Of a DNA stretch of 64,000 bases, positions 17,902 to 26,855 are shown one piece after another. Position numbers and translations under genes: made by a program. Origin of the DNA: Oxalobacter formigenes (GTDB taxonomy: Bacteria > Pseudomonadota > Gammaproteobacteria > Burkholderiales > Burkholderiaceae_D); NCBI RefSeq assembly GCF_027158485.1, contig NZ_JAMKYJ010000004.1. The stretch is one strand, 5' to 3'. The stretch's first letter is position 1, and the number at the start of each line of letters is the position of its first letter. The notes under the pieces are model-generated. The model was not told the origin of the DNA. It made no database searches and saw nothing but the letters and a program-made list of their open reading frames with translations.

Positions 17902-18735
17902 ATGCCTGAACATGTAGTCAGATTGCCGAATGGTATCACGATGCCGACATTGGGCCAGGGAACCTGGTTTATGGGAGAGTCGTCTTCCGCCAAAAAAGAA
18001 GAGATAGCCGCCCTGCAACATGGGATCGATCTGGGCATGACGCTGATCGATACTGCGGAAATGTACGCTTCAGGTGGAGCTGAAAAGGTAACCGGTGAAG
18101 CGATTGCCGGAAGACGGGACAAAATTTTTCTGGTCAGCAAAGTGCTTCCGGGCAATGCCAGCCGGAAAGGAACCGTTGCTGCGCTCGAACGCAGTCTCCA
18201 GAGACTGAAAACGGATTACCTTGATCTGTACCTGCTTCACTGGAGAGGCAGTTATCCCTTGTCCGAAACGTTCGAGGCCATGGAACAACTGGTCGATGCC
18301 GGTAAAATCCGTGCGTATGGTGTGTCCAATTTCGATCTGGACGACATGGAAGAGGCGGCGCAATATGACAACGGCAATATCTGCGTCAATCAGGTTTTGT
18401 ACAACCTCGCTTCCCGTGGCATCGAATGGGATTTATTGCCATGGCAGAAAAAACGGAATATTCCGGTCATGGCCTATTCGCCGCTTTATCAGACCCGCTT
18501 GCTGAAGAGCTCAGGCCTGAAACGGGTTGCCGAAAAACTGTCCATTACGCCAGCCCAGCTTGCGCTGGCCTGGTTGCTGCATCAGGGAACGGTGCCTATT
18601 CCCAAATCGTCAAGCCTCAGGCGCGTTGAGGAAAACCGCAAGGCATGGGATATCACACTGGACCAGAGCGTTCTTGACGAACTGGACGCCATTTTCCCGC
18701 CGCCGGATCACAAGATGCCGCTGGACGTTTTGTAA
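17902..18735 (+). CDS. Aldo/keto reductase
   Basis: NADPH-dependent oxidoreductase of the AKR superfamily, 277 residues with a TIM-barrel pattern. The catalytic tetrad is visible: Asp and Tyr in LIDTAEMYASGGAE, Lys in FLVSKV and His in LYLLHWRG. The cofactor-binding end is PIPKSSSLRRVEEN. It resembles the YeaE/DkgA-like group, but the physiological substrate cannot be told from sequence. ATG at 17902 is preceded by GGGA. The upstream 130-base gap separates it from the divergent Fe-S membrane gene; the next gene is convergent. Confidence 0.88.
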   Translation: MPEHVVRLPNGITMPTLGQGTWFMGESSSAKKEEIAALQHGIDLGMTLIDTAEMYASGGAEKVTGEAIAGRRDKIFLVSKVLPGNASRKGTVAALERSLQRLKTDYLDLYLLHWRGSYPLSETFEAMEQLVDAGKIRAYGVSNFDLDDMEEAAQYDNGNICVNQVLYNLASRGIEWDLLPWQKKRNIPVMAYSPLYQTRLLKSSGLKRVAEKLSITPAQLALAWLLHQGTVPIPKSSSLRRVEENRKAWDITLDQSVLDELDAIFPPPDHKMPLDVL

Positions 18736-18739
18736 ATAC

Positions 18740-19237
18740 TTACGATAAAAGCGTTTTTTCGTTTGTCTCAGGGCCGTCAAGACGACCCTGAGACGCAAAC
18801 TGGCGAATGAGTCGCATCGAATCGACATCCATTTCCTTGTAGGCGGAACGGCGGAAATCGTTATACATCGCTTCAGGCCCTTCTTCCGCGGCAGAGTCTT
18901 CATAAATGAAACGCAAAAAGAAACGGTCAGGAAAGGGTTCCTCGATCGCGATTTCAAGCCTCGACTCCATGATTTCACCCTGTGCAGGGATGTGAAAATG
19001 AAGTTTTTCCATCGGTACGAAATCAACCCGGTCATTGACCTTGAATTTTCCAAAATCCAGCGTGCGCGTCAGGGCATTGTCGGATTCTTCGACAATGGCA
19101 AAACCATCCATATGGGGAATGAACAGGCTTGGGGCTTTTGCCCTCAACAGCAGACCATTCCATAATTGTTCGCGGCTTAACACATCCGCACGCGGGTCTT
19201 CCAGATTATTGACTTCGATCAGGTGTTCAAATCTCAT
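18740..19237 (-). CDS. DUF1857 family SRPBCC-fold protein
   Basis: A 165-residue soluble protein that begins MRFEHLIEVNN and matches the DUF1857/AtaL-like family of the START/Bet v1 (SRPBCC) fold. These have a hydrophobic ligand pocket but no well-defined role. Visible family-like segments are LSREQLWNGLLLRAKAP and FLRFIYEDS. ATG at 19237 is preferred over an upstream TTG. It lies 71 bases after the fmt stop on the same strand and could be the tail of the def-fmt operon. Function unknown. Confidence 0.7.
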   Translation of the reverse strand: MRFEHLIEVNNLEDPRADVLSREQLWNGLLLRAKAPSLFIPHMDGFAIVEESDNALTRTLDFGKFKVNDRVDFVPMEKLHFHIPAQGEIMESRLEIAIEEPFPDRFFLRFIYEDSAAEEGPEAMYNDFRRSAYKEMDVDSMRLIRQFASQGRLDGPETNEKTLLS

Positions 19238-19308
19238 GAGCTTGGTGTCGATTAATGAATGTTCGGGTGTAGGGATTATGGTGCATAAAACGAAGCTTTC
19301 GCTCAATT

Positions 19309-20253
19309 TTATTTGAAGTCACCATTATCAAATGAAAAGCCTTTGATGAATTCCGAAACGGGCAAACGTTTGGCTCCGGGTTTCTGTAATTCCAGAATGT
19401 TCAGGGTACCATTGCCGCAAGCCACAACAATACCGTTTTCATCAGCCGATACTATTTTACCGGCAGGTGCACCGGAATTGGCATTCGCTGTTTCAGCTTT
19501 CCATATCTTGACCGGTACGTCGTTATAGTGGGCAACACATCCGGGGAAAGGGTTGAATGCCCGGATTTTGTCAGCGATTGCCGTTGCGTCCAGCGTGAAA
19601 TCCAGAGTGGCTTCTTCTTTCAGAATCTTGGCAGCGTAATTGGCCTCGGTTTCGTTTTGAGGCACGGGTACAAGCGTATCGAGCCGTTCGAGTGCCGATG
19701 CGATCATTTTACCGCCCAGCACAGCCAGCTGGTCGTGCAGTTGCGAGGCATTGACGTTTTTGTCGATGGCAATTTTTTCCTGCAAAAGGACAGGACCGGT
19801 ATCAAGGCCTTCTTCCATTTGCATGATCGATATACCCGTTTCCTTGTCCCCGGCTTCGATGGCACGCTGGATCGGAGCAGCACCTCGCCATCTCGGCAAC
19901 AGCGACGCGTGAATGTTCAGGCAGCCATATTTCGGAATGTCGAGAAATTCCTTCGGCAGGATCAGGCCGTAAGCGACGACGACCATGACGTCAGGAGCGA
20001 TTTGCCGGATTTTGTCATAAACCCGTTGCGCTTCTTCGCCGTATTTGCCGTTGATTTTAAGCGAAACCGGTTGTTCGACAGGAATGCCGTATTCCATAGC
20101 GGTTTTTTTGACGGCTGAGGGCTGCATTTTCATGCCACGGCCTGCGGGCCGGTCGGGCTGCGTCAATACCAGTTCAATATCGTGGCCGTTTCTTTTGACG
20201 GCTTCCAGTGCCATGCTGGCAAATTCAGGCGTGCCTGCAAAAACGATTTTCAT
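19309..20253 (-). CDS. fmt: Methionyl-tRNA formyltransferase
   Basis: Formylates initiator Met-tRNA with 10-formyl-THF before translation starts. The 314-residue protein begins MKIVFAGTPEFA and carries the catalytic block LNIHASLLPRWRGAAPIQRAI and GLDTGPVL, then the C-terminal tRNA-binding domain (AFNPFPG). Its ATG overlaps the def stop by four bases (ATGA), the standard def-fmt pair. Confidence 0.97.
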   Translation of the reverse strand: MKIVFAGTPEFASMALEAVKRNGHDIELVLTQPDRPAGRGMKMQPSAVKKTAMEYGIPVEQPVSLKINGKYGEEAQRVYDKIRQIAPDVMVVVAYGLILPKEFLDIPKYGCLNIHASLLPRWRGAAPIQRAIEAGDKETGISIMQMEEGLDTGPVLLQEKIAIDKNVNASQLHDQLAVLGGKMIASALERLDTLVPVPQNETEANYAAKILKEEATLDFTLDATAIADKIRAFNPFPGCVAHYNDVPVKIWKAETANANSGAPAGKIVSADENGIVVACGNGTLNILELQKPGAKRLPVSEFIKGFSFDNGDFK

Positions 20254-20789
20254 TTTTTGCGTCCCGTTGAGCCGGAGTTGCTTTTTTTCATTTCCCGCTC
20301 TTCCTTGAGCAGTTTTTTCTTGATGCGGTTACGCTTCATCGGGGAAAGATAATCGACGAAAATGCTGCCTTTCAGATGGTCGATTTCATGCTGGACGCAA
20401 ACGGCCAGCAAGCCTTCCGCTTCCAATTCAAATTCCTTGCCATTGGCATCCAGTGCCCGGACAGTCACTTTGGCAGGGCGTTCGATTTCATCGTAGATGC
20501 CGGGAAGCGAGAGGCAACCTTCCTCGAATATGGCTTTTTCCTCGCTGGCTTTGACGATCTGGGGGTTGATGAAAACTCTCAGTTCGTTTTTCTGTTCTGA
20601 AACGTCGATGACGATTAACTGTTTGTGGACATTGATCTGGGGGGCGGCAAGGCCGACTCCGGGAGCTTCGTACATCGTTTGCGCCATATCGGCGATCAGC
20701 GATTTCAGGGAATCGCCGAAATCAGTAACCGGTCTGGAAGGTTTCAGCAAACGCGGGTCGGGGTAACGAAGAATAGGTAAACGTGCCAT
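20250..20789 (-). CDS. def: Peptide deformylase
   Basis: Metalloenzyme that removes the N-formyl group from nascent proteins. In 179 residues all three motifs are intact: GVGLAAPQI, EEGCLSLPG (metal Cys) and QHEIDHLKG (metal His residues and catalytic Glu). ATG at 20789 begins the conserved MARLPILRYPDPRL; the longer upstream reading has no homology. It is coupled to fmt. A 240-base gap separates it from the divergent dprA. Confidence 0.96.
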   Translation of the reverse strand: MARLPILRYPDPRLLKPSRPVTDFGDSLKSLIADMAQTMYEAPGVGLAAPQINVHKQLIVIDVSEQKNELRVFINPQIVKASEEKAIFEEGCLSLPGIYDEIERPAKVTVRALDANGKEFELEAEGLLAVCVQHEIDHLKGSIFVDYLSPMKRNRIKKKLLKEEREMKKSNSGSTGRKK

Positions 20790-21029
20790 TTGTATCAGTT
20801 CAGGAACAACAGTCGAAGGCGATATCTTGCATACAGCAACATTACTGTGCAGAATCGATAGTGAAAACAGATGCATTCATCCGGTTTTCAGCAATTTCCC
20901 GGCGCAAATCCTGCGTCCGGACAAGTTGGAAGTTTAACATAGCGCCCCGGTTTATGCTTTACGGTACATGTCCCCGATCGTTTTGAAAAACAGGTGTTTT
21001 TTTCAACCGCAGAAGATTGAAAGTCAACA

Positions 21030-22157
21030 GTGAAAATATCGGAAAAGTATGATGAGGAAGAGCTGGCAGCCTGGATCCGGCTTCAGATGACCCCCGGTGT
21101 CGGTATCCAGACGGCTCATAAAATGTTGTCGGCATACGGATTGCCGCAGAATATATTTATGACTCCGTACGAGGAAATTGCCCGTATCGTCTCGCCAAAG
21201 ATGGCAGATGTGCTATATGCGCCGGTCGATCCAGCTATTACGGAACAGATCGACAGGACAAAAGAGTGGCTTGACGATTCGTCAAATATGGTTCTTACCC
21301 TGTCGGATAACCGGTATCCAAGACAATTGCTTGAAATCGCCGATCCGCCGTTGATACTTTACGTCAAGGGAAGGGTTGAATTGCTGACCTCTCCGTCCAT
21401 AGCGATAGTCGGAAGCAGAAATGCCACGACTCAGGGGCGTCTCGATGCAGAAGAATTCGCCCATTCCTTAAGTGATACCGGTTTGACGATTGTATCCGGT
21501 CTGGCGCTGGGAATCGATACGGCTGCTCATGAAGGTGGCCTGAAAGGACGCGGGTCCACAGTCGCAGTCATCGGTACCGGAGCCGACATAGTCTATCCGG
21601 CGAGAAACCGTGAACTGGCTCACCGGATTGCGAATGAAGGATGCATCATCAGCGAGTTCCCTCTTGGAAGCGGCCCTGTTGCTTCCAATTTTCCAAGACG
21701 CAACCGGGTGATAAGCGGTTTGTCCGGCGGCATTCTGGTCGTTGAAGCCGCTGCCCGTTCCGGTTCACTGATCACGGCCAAGGCAGCTATCGATCAGGGG
21801 CGCGACGTTTTCGCCATTCCCGGTTCCATTCATTCTCCTCTGTCAAGAGGATGTCACGAACTGATTAGGCAAGGTGCAAAACTCGTTGAGTCATCTCAAG
21901 ACATTCTCGAGGAATTGAAACATTTCCAGGATATCGTCGTCAATCAATCGTCCGGAGAAAGGGCGGAAGACGAATTTTCTGACGAACAAAAGCTCATTCT
22001 TGCCCAAATGGGGTATGATCCGGTCGATGCCGATATATTAAGCGAGCGATGTGATATGGACGCCGCCAGCTTGAGTGTCGAATTGCTTAATCTGGAATTG
22101 TCCGGAAATGTGGAAAGTCTGCCCGGCGGTTTTTATCGCCGTCTGGCGGTTTCCTGA
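21030..22157 (+). CDS. dprA: DNA-processing protein DprA (Smf)
   Basis: Binds incoming single-stranded DNA and loads RecA during transformation; it is also found in non-competent bacteria. In 375 residues it has an N-terminal helical region, a Rossmann-like DprA domain with GSRNAT, SGLALGIDTAAHEG, FPRRNRVISGLS and EAAARSGSLITAK, and a C-terminal winged-helix-like domain (about 320-370). GTG at 21030 is the first start in frame. The usual Burkholderiales neighbour smg (DUF494) is missing between it and topB. Confidence 0.95.
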   Translation: MKISEKYDEEELAAWIRLQMTPGVGIQTAHKMLSAYGLPQNIFMTPYEEIARIVSPKMADVLYAPVDPAITEQIDRTKEWLDDSSNMVLTLSDNRYPRQLLEIADPPLILYVKGRVELLTSPSIAIVGSRNATTQGRLDAEEFAHSLSDTGLTIVSGLALGIDTAAHEGGLKGRGSTVAVIGTGADIVYPARNRELAHRIANEGCIISEFPLGSGPVASNFPRRNRVISGLSGGILVVEAAARSGSLITAKAAIDQGRDVFAIPGSIHSPLSRGCHELIRQGAKLVESSQDILEELKHFQDIVVNQSSGERAEDEFSDEQKLILAQMGYDPVDADILSERCDMDAASLSVELLNLELSGNVESLPGGFYRRLAVS

Positions 22158-22372
22158 ACGAGACGAAAATCTGTTTTTGCAGGAATGTGTAAATAAAATC
22201 GGGAAAATTGTTGGGAAAAAAGGAAAATAAGGTTTTTCTTTTTCGACATTGAATCGTTTGCTTGCAGTTTGTATCGTTCTCCCTTTATCATTTCCCGCTT
22301 CATACCACGTTGCTTTGCCGCGTGAGCAGATTACTGTCGCTGAATCAGTCAGAGTTATTTATATCGTTTTAT

Positions 22373-25012
22373 ATGACCAAAACACTCATCATCGCCGAAA
22401 AACCTTCTGTTGCAAATGATATTGCAAAGAGTCTTGGCGGGTTTACCAAACAGGGTGATTACTTCGAGTCTGATCAATATGTCTTGACCTCCGCTGTGGG
22501 GCACTTGCTGGAGATCCGGGCGCCTGAAGAATATGAGGTCAAACGCGGCAAGTGGAGTTTTGCGAATTTACCGGTTATCCCCCCCGATTTTGCGCTGGAA
22601 CCGATTGCAAAAACGGAATCCAGACTGAAAATGCTGAACAAGCTGATCAAGCGAAAAGATATTTCCGAAATCATCAATGCCTGTGATGCGGGAAGGGAAG
22701 GTGAGCTGATTTTCAGGCTGATCGCGCAATATACGAAGGCGAAACAACCCGTTAAACGGCTCTGGCTCCAGTCGATGACGCCGAACGCTATTCGGGAAGG
22801 CTTCAAGCATTTGCGTGGCGATGAGGAAATGCAGCCGCTTGCGAAAGCAGCGCGCAGCCGTTCCGAAGCGGACTGGCTGATCGGTATCAACGGCACTCGC
22901 GCCATGACAGCCTTCAACTCGAAAGAAGGCGGCTTCTTCCTGACGACGGTTGGCCGGGTTCAGACCCCGACATTGTCGATCGTCGTCCAGCGTGAAGAAA
23001 AAATCAAGAATTTCGTTTCCCGCGATTATTGGGAAGTCCATGCTGAATTCGTTTGCGCACAGGGCGTTTACGAAGGACGCTGGCTGGATGCCGCGTTCAA
23101 AAAAGACGAAGCCGATCCGGAAAAACGCGCAGAGCGTCTCTGGAGCCGAGCTGCTGCAGATTCGATCGTTACCGCGTGCCTTGGCAAACAGGGAACGGTT
23201 ACGGAAGAATCGAAACCGACAACGTCCATTTCACCAGCCCTGTTCGATTTGACCAGCCTTCAGCGTGAGGCCAATGCCCGTTTCGGTTTCTCGGCGAAAA
23301 ACACACTGGCACTGGCTCAGGCATTGTATGAAAAACACAAGGTACTGACTTACCCGAGAACGGATTCACGCCATTTGCCGGAAGACTATCTGCAAACGAG
23401 CATGCAGACGCTCGAATGCCTGTCGGAAAATGCCAATTACCAGACATTTGCGTTACAGATTCTGAAAAACCGGTGGGTTCATCCGAACAAACGCATATTC
23501 GACAACAAGAAAATATCCGATCACTTTGCGATCATCCCGACGACCCAGTCGCCGAAAAACCTGTCCGAACCGGAACAGAAACTGTACGATCTGGTCGCAA
23601 AACGGTTTATGGCCGTATTTTTCCCGGCCGCTGAATTTCTGGTCACAACCCGTTTTACGGAAGTGGCAGGCCATCGCTTCAAGAGCGAGGGCCGTATCAT
23701 GACCAAGCCCGGCTGGCTGGCGATTTACGGAAGGGAAATGCCTGCTTCCGGCAAGGAAAGCGAGAACGACCGTATTCTGGTACCGGTTTCTCAGGGTGAA
23801 AAAGTCCTGGCCGACAAGGTGCTTGTCGAGGAACTGGCTACAAAGCCGCCTGCACGATATTCTGAAGCAACCCTGCTCTCGGCTATGGAGGGAGCAGGCA
23901 AGTTTGTGGAAGACGAGCTTAGGGAAGCCATGCAGGGAAAAGGCCTGGGCACACCTGCTACACGTGCCGCGATTATCGAAGGGCTTCTTACCGAGAAATA
24001 CCTTTTGCGTGAAGGTCGCGAACTGATTCCGACGCCAAAAGCATTCCAGCTGATGACTTTGTTAAAGGGACTTGGTGTCAAGGAATTGACTTTGCCCGAG
24101 CTGACCGGTGAATGGGAATTCAAATTGTCCCAGATGGAAAAAGGGCAGATCAGCCGCGAAGAATTCATGCAACAAATCGCCCAGATGACACAGGTGATCG
24201 TCAAACGTGCCAAGGAATACGATGAAGATACCATTCCGGGCGATTATGCGACATTGCAGACCCGCTGTCCTAAATGTGGTGGTGAAATCAAGGAAAACTA
24301 TCGTCGTTTCGCCTGTACGAAATGCGAATTTTCCATGACGAAAACACCGGGCGGACGTCAGTTCTCCATTGCCGAAGTCGAGGAATTGCTTCAAAAGGGA
24401 GAAATCGGGCCGTTGCAGGGATTCCGTTCGAAAATGGGCAGACCTTTTGCTGCTATTCTGAAAATTGTTCCTGATACTGAAAAAGACAATTTCAAACTGG
24501 AATTCGATTTCGGTCAGCCGAAGGAAGAGGACACCGAAGCACCGGACTTTACCGGTAAAACACCTGTCGGAAAGTGCCCGAAATGTCAGGGAAGTGTTTA
24601 CGATTCAGGCTTGTCCTATGTTTGTGAACATACTGTCGCCAGACCGAAGAGCTGCGACTTCCGAAGCGGACGGATTATTCTCCAGCAGGAAATCCTGCCG
24701 GAACAAATGACAAAACTGCTCTCGGAAGGCCAGACGGATCTTTTGACCGGTTTTGTGTCGCAGCGCACACACCGGCCTTTCAAGGCTTACCTTGCCTTGG
24801 GCAAGGAGGGGAAAATAGGCTTCAAGTTCGAGGAAGCGACTGGAAAGGCAGCTGGCGCAAGAAGAAAAACGACGACGACAGCGAAGGCAAAAACCGCGAC
24901 AAGCAAAACGGCAGGCAGAGCGACGAAGACAGCTTCCAAAACGACCGCGAAAAAAGCGACAGTGAAAAAAACGACGACGAAAAAAACGGCTCCAAAGAAA
25001 AAAGAGGAATGA
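22373..25012 (+). CDS. topB: DNA topoisomerase III
   Basis: Type IA topoisomerase that decatenates and relaxes DNA. In 879 residues: Toprim domain (MTKTLIIAEKPSVANDIA and NACDAGREGELIFRLI), active-site tyrosine in LTYPRTDSRHLPEDY, two C-terminal zinc-ribbon-like units (CPKCGGEI...CTKCEF near 632; CPKCQGSVYDSGLSYVCEH near 734) and a Lys/Thr/Ala-rich basic tail (about 826-879). ATG at 22373 starts the conserved region; an in-frame upstream stretch has no homology. The 215 bases before it hold no gene. A terminator follows the stop. Confidence 0.95.
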   Translation: MTKTLIIAEKPSVANDIAKSLGGFTKQGDYFESDQYVLTSAVGHLLEIRAPEEYEVKRGKWSFANLPVIPPDFALEPIAKTESRLKMLNKLIKRKDISEIINACDAGREGELIFRLIAQYTKAKQPVKRLWLQSMTPNAIREGFKHLRGDEEMQPLAKAARSRSEADWLIGINGTRAMTAFNSKEGGFFLTTVGRVQTPTLSIVVQREEKIKNFVSRDYWEVHAEFVCAQGVYEGRWLDAAFKKDEADPEKRAERLWSRAAADSIVTACLGKQGTVTEESKPTTSISPALFDLTSLQREANARFGFSAKNTLALAQALYEKHKVLTYPRTDSRHLPEDYLQTSMQTLECLSENANYQTFALQILKNRWVHPNKRIFDNKKISDHFAIIPTTQSPKNLSEPEQKLYDLVAKRFMAVFFPAAEFLVTTRFTEVAGHRFKSEGRIMTKPGWLAIYGREMPASGKESENDRILVPVSQGEKVLADKVLVEELATKPPARYSEATLLSAMEGAGKFVEDELREAMQGKGLGTPATRAAIIEGLLTEKYLLREGRELIPTPKAFQLMTLLKGLGVKELTLPELTGEWEFKLSQMEKGQISREEFMQQIAQMTQVIVKRAKEYDEDTIPGDYATLQTRCPKCGGEIKENYRRFACTKCEFSMTKTPGGRQFSIAEVEELLQKGEIGPLQGFRSKMGRPFAAILKIVPDTEKDNFKLEFDFGQPKEEDTEAPDFTGKTPVGKCPKCQGSVYDSGLSYVCEHTVARPKSCDFRSGRIILQQEILPEQMTKLLSEGQTDLLTGFVSQRTHRPFKAYLALGKEGKIGFKFEEATGKAAGARRKTTTTAKAKTATSKTAGRATKTASKTTAKKATVKKTTTKKTAPKKKEE

Positions 25013-25036
25013 TTTTGTCACCGTCGGCAGGACAAT

Positions 25037-25066
25037 AAAAAAGGAGGCATGGCCTCCTTTTTTTAC
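25037..25066. terminator. Bidirectional terminator between topB and an aldo/keto reductase gene
   Basis: AAAAAAGGAGGC, loop ATG, GCCTCCTTTTTTT: a strong hairpin between two convergent genes, with A- and T-tracts on either side. Confidence 0.88.
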
Positions 25067-25078
25067 ATTTTGAGGGAA

Positions 25079-26116
25079 TTAACGATGTCCCAGTACCGGA
25101 TGAGGCTGGTATGGTTTTTCAAGTTCCCGGATTTCTTCTGCGGACAGTTTGACCGTTGTTGCCGAGATAGCTTCATCCAGCTGGTGCAGTTTGGAGGCGC
25201 CGACAATCGGCGCTGTCACTCCCTTGTGAAGCAGCCACGCATAAGCGACCTGGGCATTTGACAATCCCCGTTCATTGGCTATTTTCGTCAGGGTATTCAC
25301 GACGTCAAAATCAGCGCCGGAATAAAAAACCCGCAGTGCCATTTCATCGGTTTTGGCTCTTGAGGTCGCGGAATTGTTTTTGGATGCGTCTTTATCGTCC
25401 GGTTTTCTGTTTCCGGCCAGAAATCCCCGTGCCAGAGGGCTCCAGGGGATCAGACCGACTCCCTGATCCTTGCAAAGCGGGATCATTTCCCGTTCTTCTT
25501 CCCGGTAAGCGAGATTGTAATGATTTTGCATCGAGATGAAACGCGACCAGTTACGTTCCTTCGCGATTTGCTGTGCCTTGGCAAATTGCCATGCCCACAT
25601 GCTGGAAGCGCCGATATAACGAACCTTGCCGGATCGAACCAGATCGTTTAACGCTTCCATCGTTTCTTCAATCGGTGTGGCATTGTCCCAGCGATGGATC
25701 TGGTACAGGTCGATGTAATCCGTATTCAGGCGCTTCAATGAAGCGTCAACCGCGTCGAAAATATGTTTTCTGGACAGACCGCTGGTGTTCGGCGGAATGT
25801 TTTTTGAACTGGCGGAAGCCGCGTCGGCCCCGATTTCATCAGAAACATGAAAATACACCTTGGTGGCGATGATGATTTCTTCACGTTTGGCGTATTCCTT
25901 GAGAAGTTTACCGGTAAGCGTTTCGGAAAGACCGTTGGAATAGAGATTGGCAGTGTCAAAAAAATTGATTCCGGCTTCGACTGCACGGCGAATGAAAGGA
26001 CGGGATGCCGCCTTGTCAAGAACCCACGGGCGCCATTTTGGCGAACCGTAAGTCATCATTCCCAGACAGATGCGTGAAACTTTAAGACCGCTTGAACCAA
26101 GATTGACGTATTCCAT
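25079..26116 (-). CDS. Aldo/keto reductase, YajO-like
   Basis: A 345-residue AKR-fold oxidoreductase. Start MEYVNLGSSGLKVSRICLGMMTYG and the catalytic residues in FFDTANLYSNGLSE, ATKVYF and YQIHRWD fit the YajO/Tas group of NAD(P)H-dependent enzymes. C-terminal APIVGASKLHQLDEA is typical of cofactor binding. It ends the minus-strand run that includes the sensor kinase and regulator (15 bases after the regulator stop), so it may be co-transcribed with them. Substrate unknown. Confidence 0.88.
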   Translation of the reverse strand: MEYVNLGSSGLKVSRICLGMMTYGSPKWRPWVLDKAASRPFIRRAVEAGINFFDTANLYSNGLSETLTGKLLKEYAKREEIIIATKVYFHVSDEIGADAASASSKNIPPNTSGLSRKHIFDAVDASLKRLNTDYIDLYQIHRWDNATPIEETMEALNDLVRSGKVRYIGASSMWAWQFAKAQQIAKERNWSRFISMQNHYNLAYREEEREMIPLCKDQGVGLIPWSPLARGFLAGNRKPDDKDASKNNSATSRAKTDEMALRVFYSGADFDVVNTLTKIANERGLSNAQVAYAWLLHKGVTAPIVGASKLHQLDEAISATTVKLSAEEIRELEKPYQPHPVLGHR

Positions 26117-26131
26117 CGGTGATCCTTTCAG

Positions 26132-26833
26132 CTAGCTGTTCTTTTTGGATGCCTTGACAGGTTCCACTCCCAATTGTTTTAACTTGCGATAGAGATGGGT
26201 TCTTTCCAGCCCCGTTTTTTCCGCAACACGAGTCATACTGCCACCTTCCTGTGCCAGATGATGTTCGAAATAAATCCGTTCGAACATATCGCGCGCTTCA
26301 CGCAAAGGCAGATCGAAAGACAAAAGCGATGTGTTGATGAGGGAGGTATTTCCGGTGGTCGAGGCAGGTGCCTGCATCTGCACGTTATTGATGACGGTAC
26401 TGGTTGTCCGGACTTCGGTGACGGAAACGGATGGCATAATCGGAGTGGCAACCATGCGACTCTTTTCCTGATTTCTTGCCAGCCCCTGCTGAACCGCCTG
26501 CAGCAGTTTTTGCAGCGCAATCGGTTTTTCGAGGAAGTTCATAGCACCGATACGGGTCGCTTCGACTGCCGTATCGATCGTGGCGTGTCCCGACATCATA
26601 ATGACCGGCATCGTCAGGTTGCCGTCCCGCTGCCATTCTTTCAGAAGGGTAACGCCATCGGTATCCGGCATCCAGATATCCAGCAAAACGAGATCCGGCG
26701 TTTCAGCCGCGCGGGCTTCACGCGCTTGCTGTGCGTTTTCAGCGGTTTGTACGACATGACCTTCATCGGAAAGGATTTCCGAAAGAAGTTCACGTATTCC
26801 CATTTCATCATCTACAACCAGGATATTTGCCAT
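26132..26833 (-). CDS. Response regulator with receiver and Fis-type HTH, NtrX-like but without AAA+ domain
   Basis: A 233-residue two-component regulator. The receiver domain (1-125) has acidic residues in VVDDE, phospho-acceptor Asp in VLLDIWMPDTDG, Thr/Ser switch MMSGHAT and Lys in FLEKP. A Ser/Thr/Asn-rich linker follows (about 125-178). The C-terminus is a Fis-like helix-turn-helix (MTRVAEKTGLERTHLYRKLKQLGV). The receiver and HTH resemble NtrX, but the sigma-54-activating ATPase is absent, so it should not activate sigma-54 promoters directly. Its gene starts 22 bases after the ntrY-like kinase stop, so the kinase is the obvious partner. Confidence 0.85.
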   Translation of the reverse strand: MANILVVDDEMGIRELLSEILSDEGHVVQTAENAQQAREARAAETPDLVLLDIWMPDTDGVTLLKEWQRDGNLTMPVIMMSGHATIDTAVEATRIGAMNFLEKPIALQKLLQAVQQGLARNQEKSRMVATPIMPSVSVTEVRTTSTVINNVQMQAPASTTGNTSLINTSLLSFDLPLREARDMFERIYFEHHLAQEGGSMTRVAEKTGLERTHLYRKLKQLGVEPVKASKKNS

Positions 26834-26855
26834 ATTTTTAGATCTTGAATATTTG

